From positions 1-64,000 of the forward strand of contig CACFGT010000005.1 in NCBI GenBank assembly GCA_902565935.1: 64,000 bases of DNA, written 5' to 3'. Both the position numbers and the translations under genes were made by a program. This document shows positions 1-9,148 of the stretch, piece by piece. A model generated the notes under the pieces. That model made no database searches and was not told the origin of the DNA. It worked only from the letters and a program-made list of their open reading frames with translations. The DNA is from an uncultured Pelagibacteraceae bacterium. Lineage in GTDB: Bacteria > Pseudomonadota > Alphaproteobacteria > Pelagibacterales > Pelagibacteraceae. How positions within the stretch are numbered: the first letter of the stretch is position 1; the number at the start of each line of letters is the position of its first letter.

Positions 1-2
1 CT

Positions 3-476
3 GGACACTTAGTATTTAGTACTTTGCACACTAACGATGCCCCAAGTACAATTACTAGATTACAAAACATGGGAACTCCAGATTATTTAATTAGTGCTGC
101 TTGTCAGTTGGTTGTTGCGCAAAGACTTGCAAGAAAAAATTGTAAGGAATGTAAAGTTCCAGACGATGACGTTAATCCAAAAGTTTTACAAGATTTAGGT
201 TTTTCTGCTGAACAAGCAACTAGAGTTAAAGCAGTTAAAGGAAAAGGTTGTGCAAAATGTAAAGACACTGGCTACAAAGGAAGACAAGGTATTTATGAAA
301 TTCTTGTTGTGTCTAAACCTTTGAAAGAAGCAATATTAAGAAAAGCAACTACACCTGAGTTAAGAGAAATTGCTATTAAGGAAGGTTTTCAAACAATGCA
401 AGATATGGGTAGACGTTTAATTGCTGCAGGTGAATTAAACTTTAGAGAGTACGAAAGGGTTCTCTCAGGCGAATAG
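3..476 (+). CDS. pilB: Type IV pilus assembly ATPase PilB, C-terminal part (5' truncated by window edge)
   Basis: Frame is open upstream of the listed ORF (GHLVFSTLHTNDAPSTITRLQNMG, GspE/PilB family motif); CxxC...CxxC zinc motif (CKECKVP, CAKCKDTGYKGRQGIYEIL); followed by pilC. Confidence 0.93.
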   Translation, partial: GHLVFSTLHTNDAPSTITRLQNMGTPDYLISAACQLVVAQRLARKNCKECKVPDDDVNPKVLQDLGFSAEQATRVKAVKGKGCAKCKDTGYKGRQGIYEILVVSKPLKEAILRKATTPELREIAIKEGFQTMQDMGRRLIAAGELNFREYERVLSGE

Positions 477-489
477 ATAACAAAATTTT

Positions 490-1728
490 ATGGAAGCTTT
501 CACTTATAAAGGTATTTCAGACGGAAAATATGTAGAAGGTGATATTGAAGCTTTAAATCTCGATGAAGCATCACATAAATTAAAAGAACAAAAAATAATC
601 ATTACTAACTTAGTCAGAACTTCAAAGAAAAAAAAAGATACAAAGGAAAAAAAAGAGAAAAAAGGCTCTTCTTTATTTGGTAAGAAAAAAGCAAAAGTTG
701 AGGATGTATTAATATTTTCAAAACAGTTTGCTACAATGGTAAAGGCTGGATTACCAATTTTGCAGGTTTTGGCGATGTTAAGAGATCAATTAGAAAGTCC
801 AGCAATGAAAGATGTTGTTGAAGACATCAGAAAAAGCTTAGAGGGTGGTGTTACTTTATCTACATGTTTCGGTAAGTATCCAGAACTCTTTGATAACGTT
901 TATATCAACTTAATTAAAGCTGGAGAAGCTAGTGGTAAGCTAGATGTTTTCCTACTTAAAATAGTTGAGTCTCTTGAAAAAAAAGAAGCAATTAAAAAGA
1001 AAATTAAATCAGCTTTAATGTATCCAAGCATCATGTTTTCTGTGGCAATAACAGTTAGTATTTTCATGCTTATAAAAGTTGTTCCAGTATTTGCTAAAAT
1101 GTATGATGGGATGGGGATTGAGCTACCAGCTGCAACAGCAACAATTATGGGTATGAGTGATTTCTTAAGAGGCACTGGTGGATTAGTATTGTTGTTAATT
1201 TTGATAGCAGGTTTTATAACTTTTAAAGTTTTAACAACTAAAAATGAAAAATTTAAATATCTGTGGCACAAGCAAATTTTGAAACTTCCGATCTTTGGAG
1301 ATATGATTTTAAAATCTATGCTAGCAAGAATTTCTTTGATCATGGGAAATTTAAGTGCAGCGGGTGTAAACTTGTTGGAGAGTTTAGAAATTGCAAAATC
1401 AGTTAGTACCAATGTTGTTGTTTTAGAGTCACTAGAAAATGTAAAAAAAGGAGTTTTTTCTGGAGATACATTAACTAAACTTTTTTTAAAAGATAAATTG
1501 TTTCCTCCAACTTTTAGTCAGCTAATATCAGTAGGTGAACAAACAGGTCAATTAGATGAAATGTTTGGATCAGTTGCTAAATATTATGAATCTGAGTTTG
1601 ATACTGTTGTAGAAAACTTATCAAGCTTAATTGAACCAATTATGATTGTCTTTATGGGAGTTATGATTGGTGGACTAATGATAGCGATGTATTCACCAAT
1701 CTTTAACGTTGGTGCACTGATTGGTTAA
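490..1728 (+). CDS. pilC: Type IV pilus/type II secretion inner-membrane protein PilC (GspF family)
   Basis: Duplicated GspF-type domains (FSKQFATMVKAGLPILQVL, LISVGEQTGQLDEMF), TM segments, immediately after pilB. Confidence 0.93.
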   Translation: MEAFTYKGISDGKYVEGDIEALNLDEASHKLKEQKIIITNLVRTSKKKKDTKEKKEKKGSSLFGKKKAKVEDVLIFSKQFATMVKAGLPILQVLAMLRDQLESPAMKDVVEDIRKSLEGGVTLSTCFGKYPELFDNVYINLIKAGEASGKLDVFLLKIVESLEKKEAIKKKIKSALMYPSIMFSVAITVSIFMLIKVVPVFAKMYDGMGIELPAATATIMGMSDFLRGTGGLVLLLILIAGFITFKVLTTKNEKFKYLWHKQILKLPIFGDMILKSMLARISLIMGNLSAAGVNLLESLEIAKSVSTNVVVLESLENVKKGVFSGDTLTKLFLKDKLFPPTFSQLISVGEQTGQLDEMFGSVAKYYESEFDTVVENLSSLIEPIMIVFMGVMIGGLMIAMYSPIFNVGALIG

Positions 1729-1733
1729 TTGAT

Positions 1734-2165
1734 TTACAGTTGTTTAGTTAAGACTAAATGGTTAATCCAAGGTTTTTTTCCATCTTTAAATTCGACAGCA
1801 TCCATTATTTCTTGAATAAAAAATGTACCTAATCCTCCTGGTTTAACATTATCAATTTCTCTATGCTTAACTTTTTTTGGATCAACAGGTGTACCTCTAT
1901 CATAAAAAGCAATTTGAAGTTTATTATTTTCACAACTTATTTGAACAACCATTAATTCAGTAGGACTTGCAGAATTTTTAAAAGCATGTTTAACAATGTT
2001 TTGTGCAGCCTCAGCTATAGCTAATACCAATTCATCTTTTAGATCTTCTTGAATTTGAAGCTTTTCAAAAACTTCTCTGCAAAAACTTCTAACATCTTTC
2101 AAACTAGAAGAATTTACTAAAAAAGCTTTTTTTTCTATATGATCTTGGTGAGCAGTTTCACTCAT
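1734..2165 (-). CDS. RsbW-like serine-protein kinase / anti-sigma factor (HATPase_c_2)
   Basis: N-box AIAEAAQNIVKHAF, G-boxes DRGTPVDP and PGGLGTFFI typical of the RsbW/SpoIIAB family. Confidence 0.85.
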   Translation of the reverse strand: MSETAHQDHIEKKAFLVNSSSLKDVRSFCREVFEKLQIQEDLKDELVLAIAEAAQNIVKHAFKNSASPTELMVVQISCENNKLQIAFYDRGTPVDPKKVKHREIDNVKPGGLGTFFIQEIMDAVEFKDGKKPWINHLVLTKQL

Positions 2166-2169
2166 GAAT

Positions 2170-2469
2170 TTATTCCAAATTTAATATTTGTTCTAACTTA
2201 GCCATCATAATAACTTTTAGAACTGACTTACTCACATCTTTAATGATTACTTTTGTACCTTTTTCTAAACCTTTTTGATGACTTTCAATTAATACTGAAA
2301 TTCCAGATGAGTCCATGTATTGAACATTACTCAAGTTTAAATGAACTTCCTTTCCAGCATCTATATGAGGGAATATTACCTCTTTAGCTTTCTCAGTAAC
2401 ATCCATATCTATTTCACCATCAAGATGAATGGTTGCTATATTTCCTTCCTCAGTAACTTTGTAACTCAT
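2170..2469 (-). CDS. STAS-domain anti-sigma factor antagonist (copy 1)
   Basis: LDGEIDMDV...LNLSNVQYMDSSGISVLIES; DSSG motif with candidate phospho-Ser; overlaps the adjacent STAS gene by ATGA. Confidence 0.88.
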   Translation of the reverse strand: MSYKVTEEGNIATIHLDGEIDMDVTEKAKEVIFPHIDAGKEVHLNLSNVQYMDSSGISVLIESHQKGLEKGTKVIIKDVSKSVLKVIMMAKLEQILNLE

Positions 2470-2750
2470 AAAAATTTCCTCGCCATTGCTAAAACTTTTT
2501 CTACAGGTTTACTTACCTCTATTAATTCAAATTTAGTTTTTTTTTGTTCAGCTAGTTTTTTACTTTCAATTAAAACTGAAATTCCAGATGAGTCCATATA
2601 TTCGACTTTGCTTAGATTTAAATGAACCTCATGACCTGCATCTATTAAAGGTAATATAGTATTTCTAGCCTTATCTGAAACCTCCATATCAATTTCGCCA
2701 TTTAGGTGTACTATTCTTTTATTATCTATTTCATCTACTTTGTAAGTCAT
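2466..2750 (-). CDS. STAS-domain anti-sigma factor antagonist (copy 2)
   Basis: LNGEIDMEVSDKA...LNLSKVEYMDSSGISVLIES; close paralogue of the neighbouring ORF. Confidence 0.88.
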   Translation of the reverse strand: MTYKVDEIDNKRIVHLNGEIDMEVSDKARNTILPLIDAGHEVHLNLSKVEYMDSSGISVLIESKKLAEQKKTKFELIEVSKPVEKVLAMARKFL

Positions 2751-2895
2751 AAAAATATAAAAAACTCATTATGAGCAGATATATTTTATTTTCCACAAAA
2801 AAAGATGTGAATATTGGCCTTCTTAATGTGTTTACATATATAAAAAAAAACAATAAAAATTAGGTAATTTTTAAATTAATTTAAAAAAAAGAGGA

Positions 2896-3384
2896 ATGAT
2901 GAAAAATAATAAAGGTTTTACACTAATTGAATTGTTAGTTGTTGTTGCAATTATTGGTATTCTTGCTGCTGTTGGTACGGTTGCTTACCAAGGTTATACA
3001 GCTGGTGCTCAAAAAAATGCAGCTAAATCTAACCAAGCTTCTGTAGTTAAGTACATTGCTGCTGAGGATCAGAAATGTAACATTGGAGAGAGTAGTGCAA
3101 TGGGCGGAAATTTAACGTGTGAAGGTAGAACAGCATCTGATGTAATCACTGCTGCTGTTACAGCTCTTGCTGATTTTAAAAATCCATTTTCAAGCTCAAA
3201 TGCTGCTGTGACAAATGGTGGAACAGTAAACACTACTGATGACAAAGGCTACACGAGGTTAAGTTCTAGTGGATCAACTATTACAATAGAAACATGTATC
3301 GAAGATTCAACAGATGATGATACAGATAATGCTTGTGCAGCAGCTGCTGATAGAATTTCTAACGAAGTAGAAGTTGGTAGTTAG
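2896..3384 (+). CDS. Type IV pilin (prepilin)
   Basis: Class III signal KGFTLIELLVVVAIIGILAAVGTVAYQGY with conserved Glu5. Confidence 0.92.
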   Translation: MMKNNKGFTLIELLVVVAIIGILAAVGTVAYQGYTAGAQKNAAKSNQASVVKYIAAEDQKCNIGESSAMGGNLTCEGRTASDVITAAVTALADFKNPFSSSNAAVTNGGTVNTTDDKGYTRLSSSGSTITIETCIEDSTDDDTDNACAAAADRISNEVEVGS

Positions 3385-3403
3385 TTCTAAAAAAGATTAA
3401 AGT

Positions 3404-3826
3404 ATGATAACTAGGAGCTCTAAAGGTTTCACAATCGTAGAGCTCTTAGTTGTAGTCGCAATAATAGGTATTTTATCTGCCATTGGAGTTGTCAGTTATA
3501 ATGGTTATGTATCAGGTTCAAAAAAAACTGCTGCTGAAAATACTATTCAGCAAATTGCTTTAGCACAAACCGAATATTACTCTAATAACGGAGAGTATTT
3601 TTTAAGTGGTGCTGGTGATACTTGCACAGCTTCAGCTACTACTTCAGAAGATATTGAAGATGAGTTATTTGCAGGTGAGAATACGATTGCAGATGATATC
3701 GACTTTGAAATATGCGTTTTCGGTTCTGGAGCAACTTTTACAATTCGTGGTGAAGACCAAACAGCTGATTCAACATGTGTTATTACACTAGTAAGAAATG
3801 GTGCACCAACAAGAACCGGTTGTTAG
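3404..3826 (+). CDS. Type IV pilin (second prepilin)
   Basis: KGFTIVELLVVVAIIGILSAIGVVSYNGY, tandem with the previous pilin. Confidence 0.92.
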   Translation: MITRSSKGFTIVELLVVVAIIGILSAIGVVSYNGYVSGSKKTAAENTIQQIALAQTEYYSNNGEYFLSGAGDTCTASATTSEDIEDELFAGENTIADDIDFEICVFGSGATFTIRGEDQTADSTCVITLVRNGAPTRTGC

Positions 3827-3904
3827 TTTAATCTTGATAATTTTAGGCCCAAAATGGATGCTTTATCATTTTGAAAAAACATATAATTAAACTAGCATTT
3901 ACTT

Positions 3905-4195
3905 ATGAAAAAAATTTTATTGACCATTTTGTTATTACCTTTTTTGAGTAACTGCACCCAGTATTCAGCAATGGTTGGACCTACACTTACTTTAGCTGAG
4001 TCAGGTAGTTTTATACAAGCAACAACCTCTTTATCAAGATCTTTAGCAATGACAAATGTAAAACAAAGTTTGACAGATGAAATTAAAAGTGAAAATATTT
4101 GTCCTACATTTCACTCCTCAGAACTAAGTCAAATATTTTTTGAAACATTAGATCATATGGATTGTGAATATGATCCAATGAGTATTTATAGATAA
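3905..4195 (+). CDS. Hypothetical small exported protein, probable lipoprotein
   Basis: Signal peptide with lipobox-like LLPFLSNC; no recognised domain. Confidence 0.6.
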   Translation: MKKILLTILLLPFLSNCTQYSAMVGPTLTLAESGSFIQATTSLSRSLAMTNVKQSLTDEIKSENICPTFHSSELSQIFFETLDHMDCEYDPMSIYR

Positions 4196-4204
4196 TCAAT
4201 TGAA

Positions 4205-6358
4205 ATGATGCCCCAAGAAGTAGTTGATATACTTACGAGTAATATTGATACTTTGTGGGTTATTGATTGTGCAATTTTAGTTTTCATCATGCAAGCTGGC
4301 TTTATGTGTATGGAAACTGGTTTATCAAGACATAAAAATAGTATCAATGTAGCTCTAAAAAATGCTGCAGATTTTGGTGTCTCAGTAGTTATCTTTTGGA
4401 TTTTTGGTTTTGGCTTAATGTTTGGTACTTCTTATAATGGATTTTTTGGTACCGATCTATTTTTCTTCAAAACAGATAAAGCTGAGTACATGACTTATTT
4501 TGTTTTCCAGGCAATGTTTGTAGCCACAGCAGCTACAATAATTTCTGGTGCGGTTGCAGAAAGAATGAAGTTTAATGGTTATTTAATAATGACAGTTTTA
4601 GCTACTGGAATTATTTATCCAATCGTAGGACACTGGGCATGGTCTTCGAGTTATCTTTCTAAATATGATACTGTGGATCAATTATTAACTGTAACAGGCT
4701 CAATTAAAACCACTGGTTGGCTTTCTGATTTAGGTTTTGTAGATTTTGCAGGTAGCACGATTGTTCATTCTGTTGGAGGATGGATTGCATTAACAGCAGT
4801 TCTAATTTTAGGTCCTAGAATTGGAAAATATTCAGATGCAAATAGAGGTAAATTTACTGGCTCTAGTTTTCCTTTAGCAGTTTTAGGTACATTAATTTTA
4901 TGGTTTGGTTGGTTTGGTTTTAATGGTGGCAGTAATGGTGCAATGGATGAAGTTGTTCCATTAATTTTAATAAATACATTTTTAGCTGCTGCATTTGGTT
5001 TATTAACTGGTTTAAGTATTTCATACTTTAGATTTAAAAAACCTGATCCTTTTTATATTATCCTGGGACCGCTTGCAGGATTAGTTGCAATCACAGCTGG
5101 ATGCAATTCAATGACTTCTGTGACATCTATCTTTGTTGGAATTATTGGAGCAATTATTGCAATTGTTGTAAATGAAATTTTGAACAAGTTTGAAATTGAT
5201 GATGTTGTTGGAGCTGTACCAGTTCATTTAGCTGCTGGTATTTGGGGAACTCTTGCAGTTGGATTTTTTAGTGATCTAAGTATTTTGGATACTGGGCTTG
5301 ATAGATTTTCACAAATTAAAGTTCAATTTTTAGGAGTATTATCAATTGGATTATTCACATTCGTTACTTCATTTTTTATTTTAAGTTTCTTTAATAAATT
5401 TTATCCTTTAAGAGTAAGTCCAGTTCAAGAAGAACTGGGTTTGAATATTGCAGAACATAATGCCGTTTCTATAGAGCATGATTTAATTTCAATTTTAGAT
5501 AAACAATCAGAGTCAGGTGATTTAAAGATAAGAGGTCCCCAAGATCCATTTACTGCAGGCGGAGTTATTGGTCTTTACTATAATAAATTAATGAGCAAAC
5601 TTGAAACTAGTGAAGATGAGAAAAATAAGTGGAGGGAAAGAATTTCAAAAGAAGTAAAACTTGCAGTCAAAGTTCAAGAAAATTTTTTACCTAAAAGAAA
5701 TTTAAAACATTATCCTGTTCATGGAATTAACATTGCGGCAAGAGAGGTATCAGGTGATTTTTTTAGCTTTTACCCTCATAATGATAGTATTTATTTTATA
5801 ATTGCAGATGTTGCTGGAAAAGGAATTCATGCAGGCATGGTGATGGCAAAGGCATCTACATTATTTGAGGTTCTATCTCAGTCAAAAGTAGATCCTGATG
5901 AGATGGTGTTTCATATGAATAATGATTTAAACAACACCAAAACAGGAGGAATGTTCGTTACTTCAATTGTTGGAGAATATAGTTTAATAACAGATGAAAT
6001 TAGATGGGTAAATGCAGGACATCAGCCAGCAGTTGTTAGAGATCATGATGGAAAATATAATCAGATTGAAAGTTTAGCACCACCTTTAGGAGTAATTAAA
6101 CAGAAAGATAAAAGTATTTATAAGATTAATAAAATGAAATTAAATGGTTCAAGATTTTATGCTTTTACTGATGGATTGTCTGAGAGTTTAAATAAAGAGG
6201 GAAAAGAAATTGGTATCGATGGTTCAATCGACATTATTGAGGAAACTTATAATAAAGACACCAACAAACAATTAGACGACATAACGAGATCTGTGATGGA
6301 TACAACAAAAAATCAAAAGTTAACTGATGATTTAACAGTAATAAGTATTGGGAAATAA
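4205..6358 (+). CDS. Ammonium transporter (Amt) fused to C-terminal SpoIIE/PP2C-type phosphatase
   Basis: N-terminal Amt motifs (QAGFMCMETGLSRHKNSINVALKN, DFAGSTIVHSVGGW, GAVPVHLAAGIWGTLAVG) and C-terminal RsbU/SpoIIE motifs (SGDFFSFYP, IADVAGKGIHAGMVMAKAS, FTDGLSE, DDLTVISI) in one uninterrupted ORF. Confidence 0.9.
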   Translation: MMPQEVVDILTSNIDTLWVIDCAILVFIMQAGFMCMETGLSRHKNSINVALKNAADFGVSVVIFWIFGFGLMFGTSYNGFFGTDLFFFKTDKAEYMTYFVFQAMFVATAATIISGAVAERMKFNGYLIMTVLATGIIYPIVGHWAWSSSYLSKYDTVDQLLTVTGSIKTTGWLSDLGFVDFAGSTIVHSVGGWIALTAVLILGPRIGKYSDANRGKFTGSSFPLAVLGTLILWFGWFGFNGGSNGAMDEVVPLILINTFLAAAFGLLTGLSISYFRFKKPDPFYIILGPLAGLVAITAGCNSMTSVTSIFVGIIGAIIAIVVNEILNKFEIDDVVGAVPVHLAAGIWGTLAVGFFSDLSILDTGLDRFSQIKVQFLGVLSIGLFTFVTSFFILSFFNKFYPLRVSPVQEELGLNIAEHNAVSIEHDLISILDKQSESGDLKIRGPQDPFTAGGVIGLYYNKLMSKLETSEDEKNKWRERISKEVKLAVKVQENFLPKRNLKHYPVHGINIAAREVSGDFFSFYPHNDSIYFIIADVAGKGIHAGMVMAKASTLFEVLSQSKVDPDEMVFHMNNDLNNTKTGGMFVTSIVGEYSLITDEIRWVNAGHQPAVVRDHDGKYNQIESLAPPLGVIKQKDKSIYKINKMKLNGSRFYAFTDGLSESLNKEGKEIGIDGSIDIIEETYNKDTNKQLDDITRSVMDTTKNQKLTDDLTVISIGK

Positions 6359-6418
6359 TACTATTTTAATTAAATTATTAATTGAAAAAAATTATATACT
6401 TAATATCTTCCACTTTTT

Positions 6419-7723
6419 ATGTTTATTAAACTAAACAAACTAAAATTTATTTTTGTCACAATATTCTTGTTTGTGGCAACATCAGTATTTTCTTCGGAAA
6501 AAAATATTACTTACATGCAAATTTTACAAAAGCCAAATGATCTAGATTTGAATTTAAAATACGCTCAACAACAAGGAAAGATGGGTAACTTTAAACAAAC
6601 TATCTCAACACTTGAAAGATTGACAATGCTTTATCCTGATAATGTTGAAATCAAATTATATTTGTTATCTGTTTTAGTACAAGTGGACTCGCCTGAAAAA
6701 GCAAACACTATTATAGAAGACATGAAGCTTAGAAGAGATTTAGCCCCAGAAGATCTTGAAGCTCTATTAGAAATAGAAGAAGAACTAAAAGATAGAGAAC
6801 CTAGTTTATGGACTTTAGCAGCTGATATTTCGTGGGGTGGAATTTACACTGATAATGTTAATAGTGTATCAAGAACAAGATTAAAAGAAGAGTCTGATGA
6901 AGTTGTAGGTGTCAACTCCGCAAAATATGATAGTACAGCAAGTGGAGGAATTGGTTTATCAGCTACAAGACCTATAGGAGAAGAGTCATCTTTTTTAATA
7001 AATTTAGCTCATTCACAATCAGAACAACACCAAGAAGGAGATGATGACTATCAAAGTTATGGTCTTACATTAGCTTTAGACACTGTTTTAGGTGGTTTTA
7101 GTTTAAGTCCTTATTTGATGTTGAGTAAATCAGATTACCAAACTGATGCAGATAGTTTTTCAAAAATGTGGGGTATAGGAGGTTTTATACCTGTTGGTGA
7201 AAGAAATTCTTTTAGTTATGGGTATGCTTTTTCAGATTCTAAAGGGAATAGAAACTCAAGTGATACTACAGCAGACGAAACTAATACGATTGGACATAGT
7301 TTTACTTTAGGTCATGATTTTATATTAACAGAAATAATTTCAACAAGTATTGGTTTGGGATATAGCGACTCTGATGCAATAGTTGATGCAGGAAACGATT
7401 ATGAAACTTACGATGTAAGTTTTGGATTAAATTTTGCTTTCCCGTGGGCTTATATTGCAGTTGGAAATGCAATAAGTTTTAATGATTATAAAAGAGAAGA
7501 TACATCTGTGAGTTCTACTAAACTTCGATCAGATTACACCAATACTTTTGATATCATGTTAACAAAGGCTATAGGAGATATTTTTCCAACAATAGATCCA
7601 AATAGAAGTTTATTTATAAATTTATCATATGAAAAACTTATTTCTGAAGCGAATATGCTTAATTATGATTATATAGCCGATTCTTTTTCACTAAGTTTTT
7701 CTAAGTCTTTAAGACTAAATTAA
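6419..7723 (+). CDS. Exported TPR protein with C-terminal outer-membrane beta-barrel (Slam-like architecture)
   Basis: Signal peptide, TPR-like helices (residues ~35-120), then ~290 residues of alternating amphipathic beta-strands. Confidence 0.65.
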   Translation: MFIKLNKLKFIFVTIFLFVATSVFSSEKNITYMQILQKPNDLDLNLKYAQQQGKMGNFKQTISTLERLTMLYPDNVEIKLYLLSVLVQVDSPEKANTIIEDMKLRRDLAPEDLEALLEIEEELKDREPSLWTLAADISWGGIYTDNVNSVSRTRLKEESDEVVGVNSAKYDSTASGGIGLSATRPIGEESSFLINLAHSQSEQHQEGDDDYQSYGLTLALDTVLGGFSLSPYLMLSKSDYQTDADSFSKMWGIGGFIPVGERNSFSYGYAFSDSKGNRNSSDTTADETNTIGHSFTLGHDFILTEIISTSIGLGYSDSDAIVDAGNDYETYDVSFGLNFAFPWAYIAVGNAISFNDYKREDTSVSSTKLRSDYTNTFDIMLTKAIGDIFPTIDPNRSLFINLSYEKLISEANMLNYDYIADSFSLSFSKSLRLN

Positions 7724-7837
7724 TCAAAATTTATTAACAATTTTTCTCCATTTTTCCTTATAAAGACGCTTTTTTTAGCGCTCATTTTGAGTTTTTAAAT
7801 GTTTATTTTTTTCAATATTTTGATACGTTTTCAGAAA

Positions 7838-9094
7838 ATGAAAAAGTTATTGTCATTAATTTTTGGTTTAACATTCTTAATGAGTGTGAGTTCGCACTCT
7901 GAGGAAAAGCTAACAATTGAAAAACAGTTAGTTGGAATTGTTGGAGCAATTTCTGGAACAGTTAAAACCGAAACAAGAGAATTAAAAGCTGGAGACAAAA
8001 TTTATTTAAACGAAACAATTGTCGCTGGAGCTGGTTCAGGCACACAAATTTTACTTTTAGATCAATCTACATTTACTATTGGTGAAGATTCAGAAGTTGT
8101 AATGGACACATTTATTTTTGATCCAGCAACTAATGATGGAAAAATTGTTGCAAGTGTAAAACAAGGAAGTTTAAAAGTTATCTCAGGTCTTATTAGTAAA
8201 AAAAATCCTGACAGTTTAACAGTAGAAGTTCCAGAAGGAACACTGGGTTCAAGAGGAACTGAGTTTCAAACAATTGTCTCAAAAGGAAAAACAGATACTT
8301 TACTAATCGGTCCTGGAAAAAATAATACACTAGGAATGAGACCTGGTGCAGTTCTTGTTGGAAATAAACTTGGTTCAACTTTACTAGATAATCCATACAG
8401 CATGACTTCTATGACTAAAGGCAAAGCACCTGGTCAAGCAAAAAAGATAACAAAAAATCAGTTAAAGAAATTTAATAAAAAAATGAAAGCTTTAAGAGTT
8501 GCTAAACTTTCTCCAAGTGAAACAAAAACTGAGAGAAAAGCTTTAAAAAAACAATTAAAGAAAGAATTAAAATCTTTAGGTTTTGAAAAAGAAGAAATTA
8601 AATCAATCATCAAAGAAAATATTCAAAAAGATAAAGAGAAGAAAGTTGCAATCAAAAAAGACAGAGCTGAGAAAAAGAAAAAAGCTAAAGCTGAAAAGAA
8701 AAAAGCTAAAAAGAAAAAAGGTAAAGCTGAAAAGAAAAAAGGTAAAAAGAAAAAAGCTAAAGCTGAAAAGAAAAAAGGTAAAAAGAAAAAAGTTGTAAAG
8801 AAAAAAGAAACTAAAAAGAAAGCAACTAAGAAAAAAGCAACTAAAAAGAAAGCAACTAAGAAAAAAGCTACTAAAAAGAAAGCAGTGAAGAAAAAGCCAG
8901 CTAAGAAGAAAAAAGCTGTGAAGAAAAAACCTGCTAAGAAAAAGAAAAAAGCTGTTAAGAAAAAACCTAAGAAAAAGAAAAAAGTAGTTAAGAAAAAACC
9001 TAAAAAGAAAGTGGCTAAGAAGAAGAGAGTAGTTAAAAAGAAAAAAGCTGCTAAGAAAAGAAAAGCTAAGAAGAAGAGAAGAAAGAAGAAGTAG
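7838..9094 (+). CDS. Exported FecR-domain protein with long lysine/alanine-rich (histone H1-like) C-terminal tail
   Basis: Signal peptide MKKLLSLIFGLTFLMSVSSHS; FecR-like core (GTVKTETRELKAGDKIYLNETIVAGAGSGTQILLLDQSTFTIGEDSEVVMD, LGSRGTEFQT); tail of KKKAKKKKGKAEKKK / ATKKKATKKK repeats. Start placed at the internal Met (ORF track starts at 7799). Confidence 0.8.
   Translation: MKKLLSLIFGLTFLMSVSSHSEEKLTIEKQLVGIVGAISGTVKTETRELKAGDKIYLNETIVAGAGSGTQILLLDQSTFTIGEDSEVVMDTFIFDPATNDGKIVASVKQGSLKVISGLISKKNPDSLTVEVPEGTLGSRGTEFQTIVSKGKTDTLLIGPGKNNTLGMRPGAVLVGNKLGSTLLDNPYSMTSMTKGKAPGQAKKITKNQLKKFNKKMKALRVAKLSPSETKTERKALKKQLKKELKSLGFEKEEIKSIIKENIQKDKEKKVAIKKDRAEKKKKAKAEKKKAKKKKGKAEKKKGKKKKAKAEKKKGKKKKVVKKKETKKKATKKKATKKKATKKKATKKKAVKKKPAKKKKAVKKKPAKKKKKAVKKKPKKKKKVVKKKPKKKVAKKKRVVKKKKAAKKRKAKKKRRKKK
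8640..9091 (+). repeat. Degenerate low-complexity AAG/AAA/GCT-rich coding repeat (poly-Lys/Ala tail)
   Basis: Repeated aaaaagaaaaaagctaaa-type units visible directly in the sequence. Confidence 0.9.
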
Positions 9095-9148
9095 TTAACA
9101 GTCCTTAACTCTTATTTACTTTATTAGAATTAAATATAAATTTGTTTT

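Noticed and set aside
900-1412. 170-aa minus-strand ORF opposite pilC
   Set aside because: Fully antisense to a clearly recognised gene; no recognisable domain.
2341-2625. 94-aa plus-strand ORF across the STAS genes
   Set aside because: Antisense to two recognised STAS genes; no domain.
7762-7780. Weak hairpin cgctttttttagcg upstream of the FecR gene
   Set aside because: Only a 4-bp stem; not enough for a terminator call.
8583-8798. 71-aa ORF in an alternative frame
   Set aside because: Lies inside the lysine-rich repeat of the FecR-like gene; low-complexity A-rich DNA gives open alternative frames.
8640-9091. Possible CRISPR or satellite array
   Set aside because: Repeats are short, degenerate and in-frame Lys/Ala codons; no spacers.
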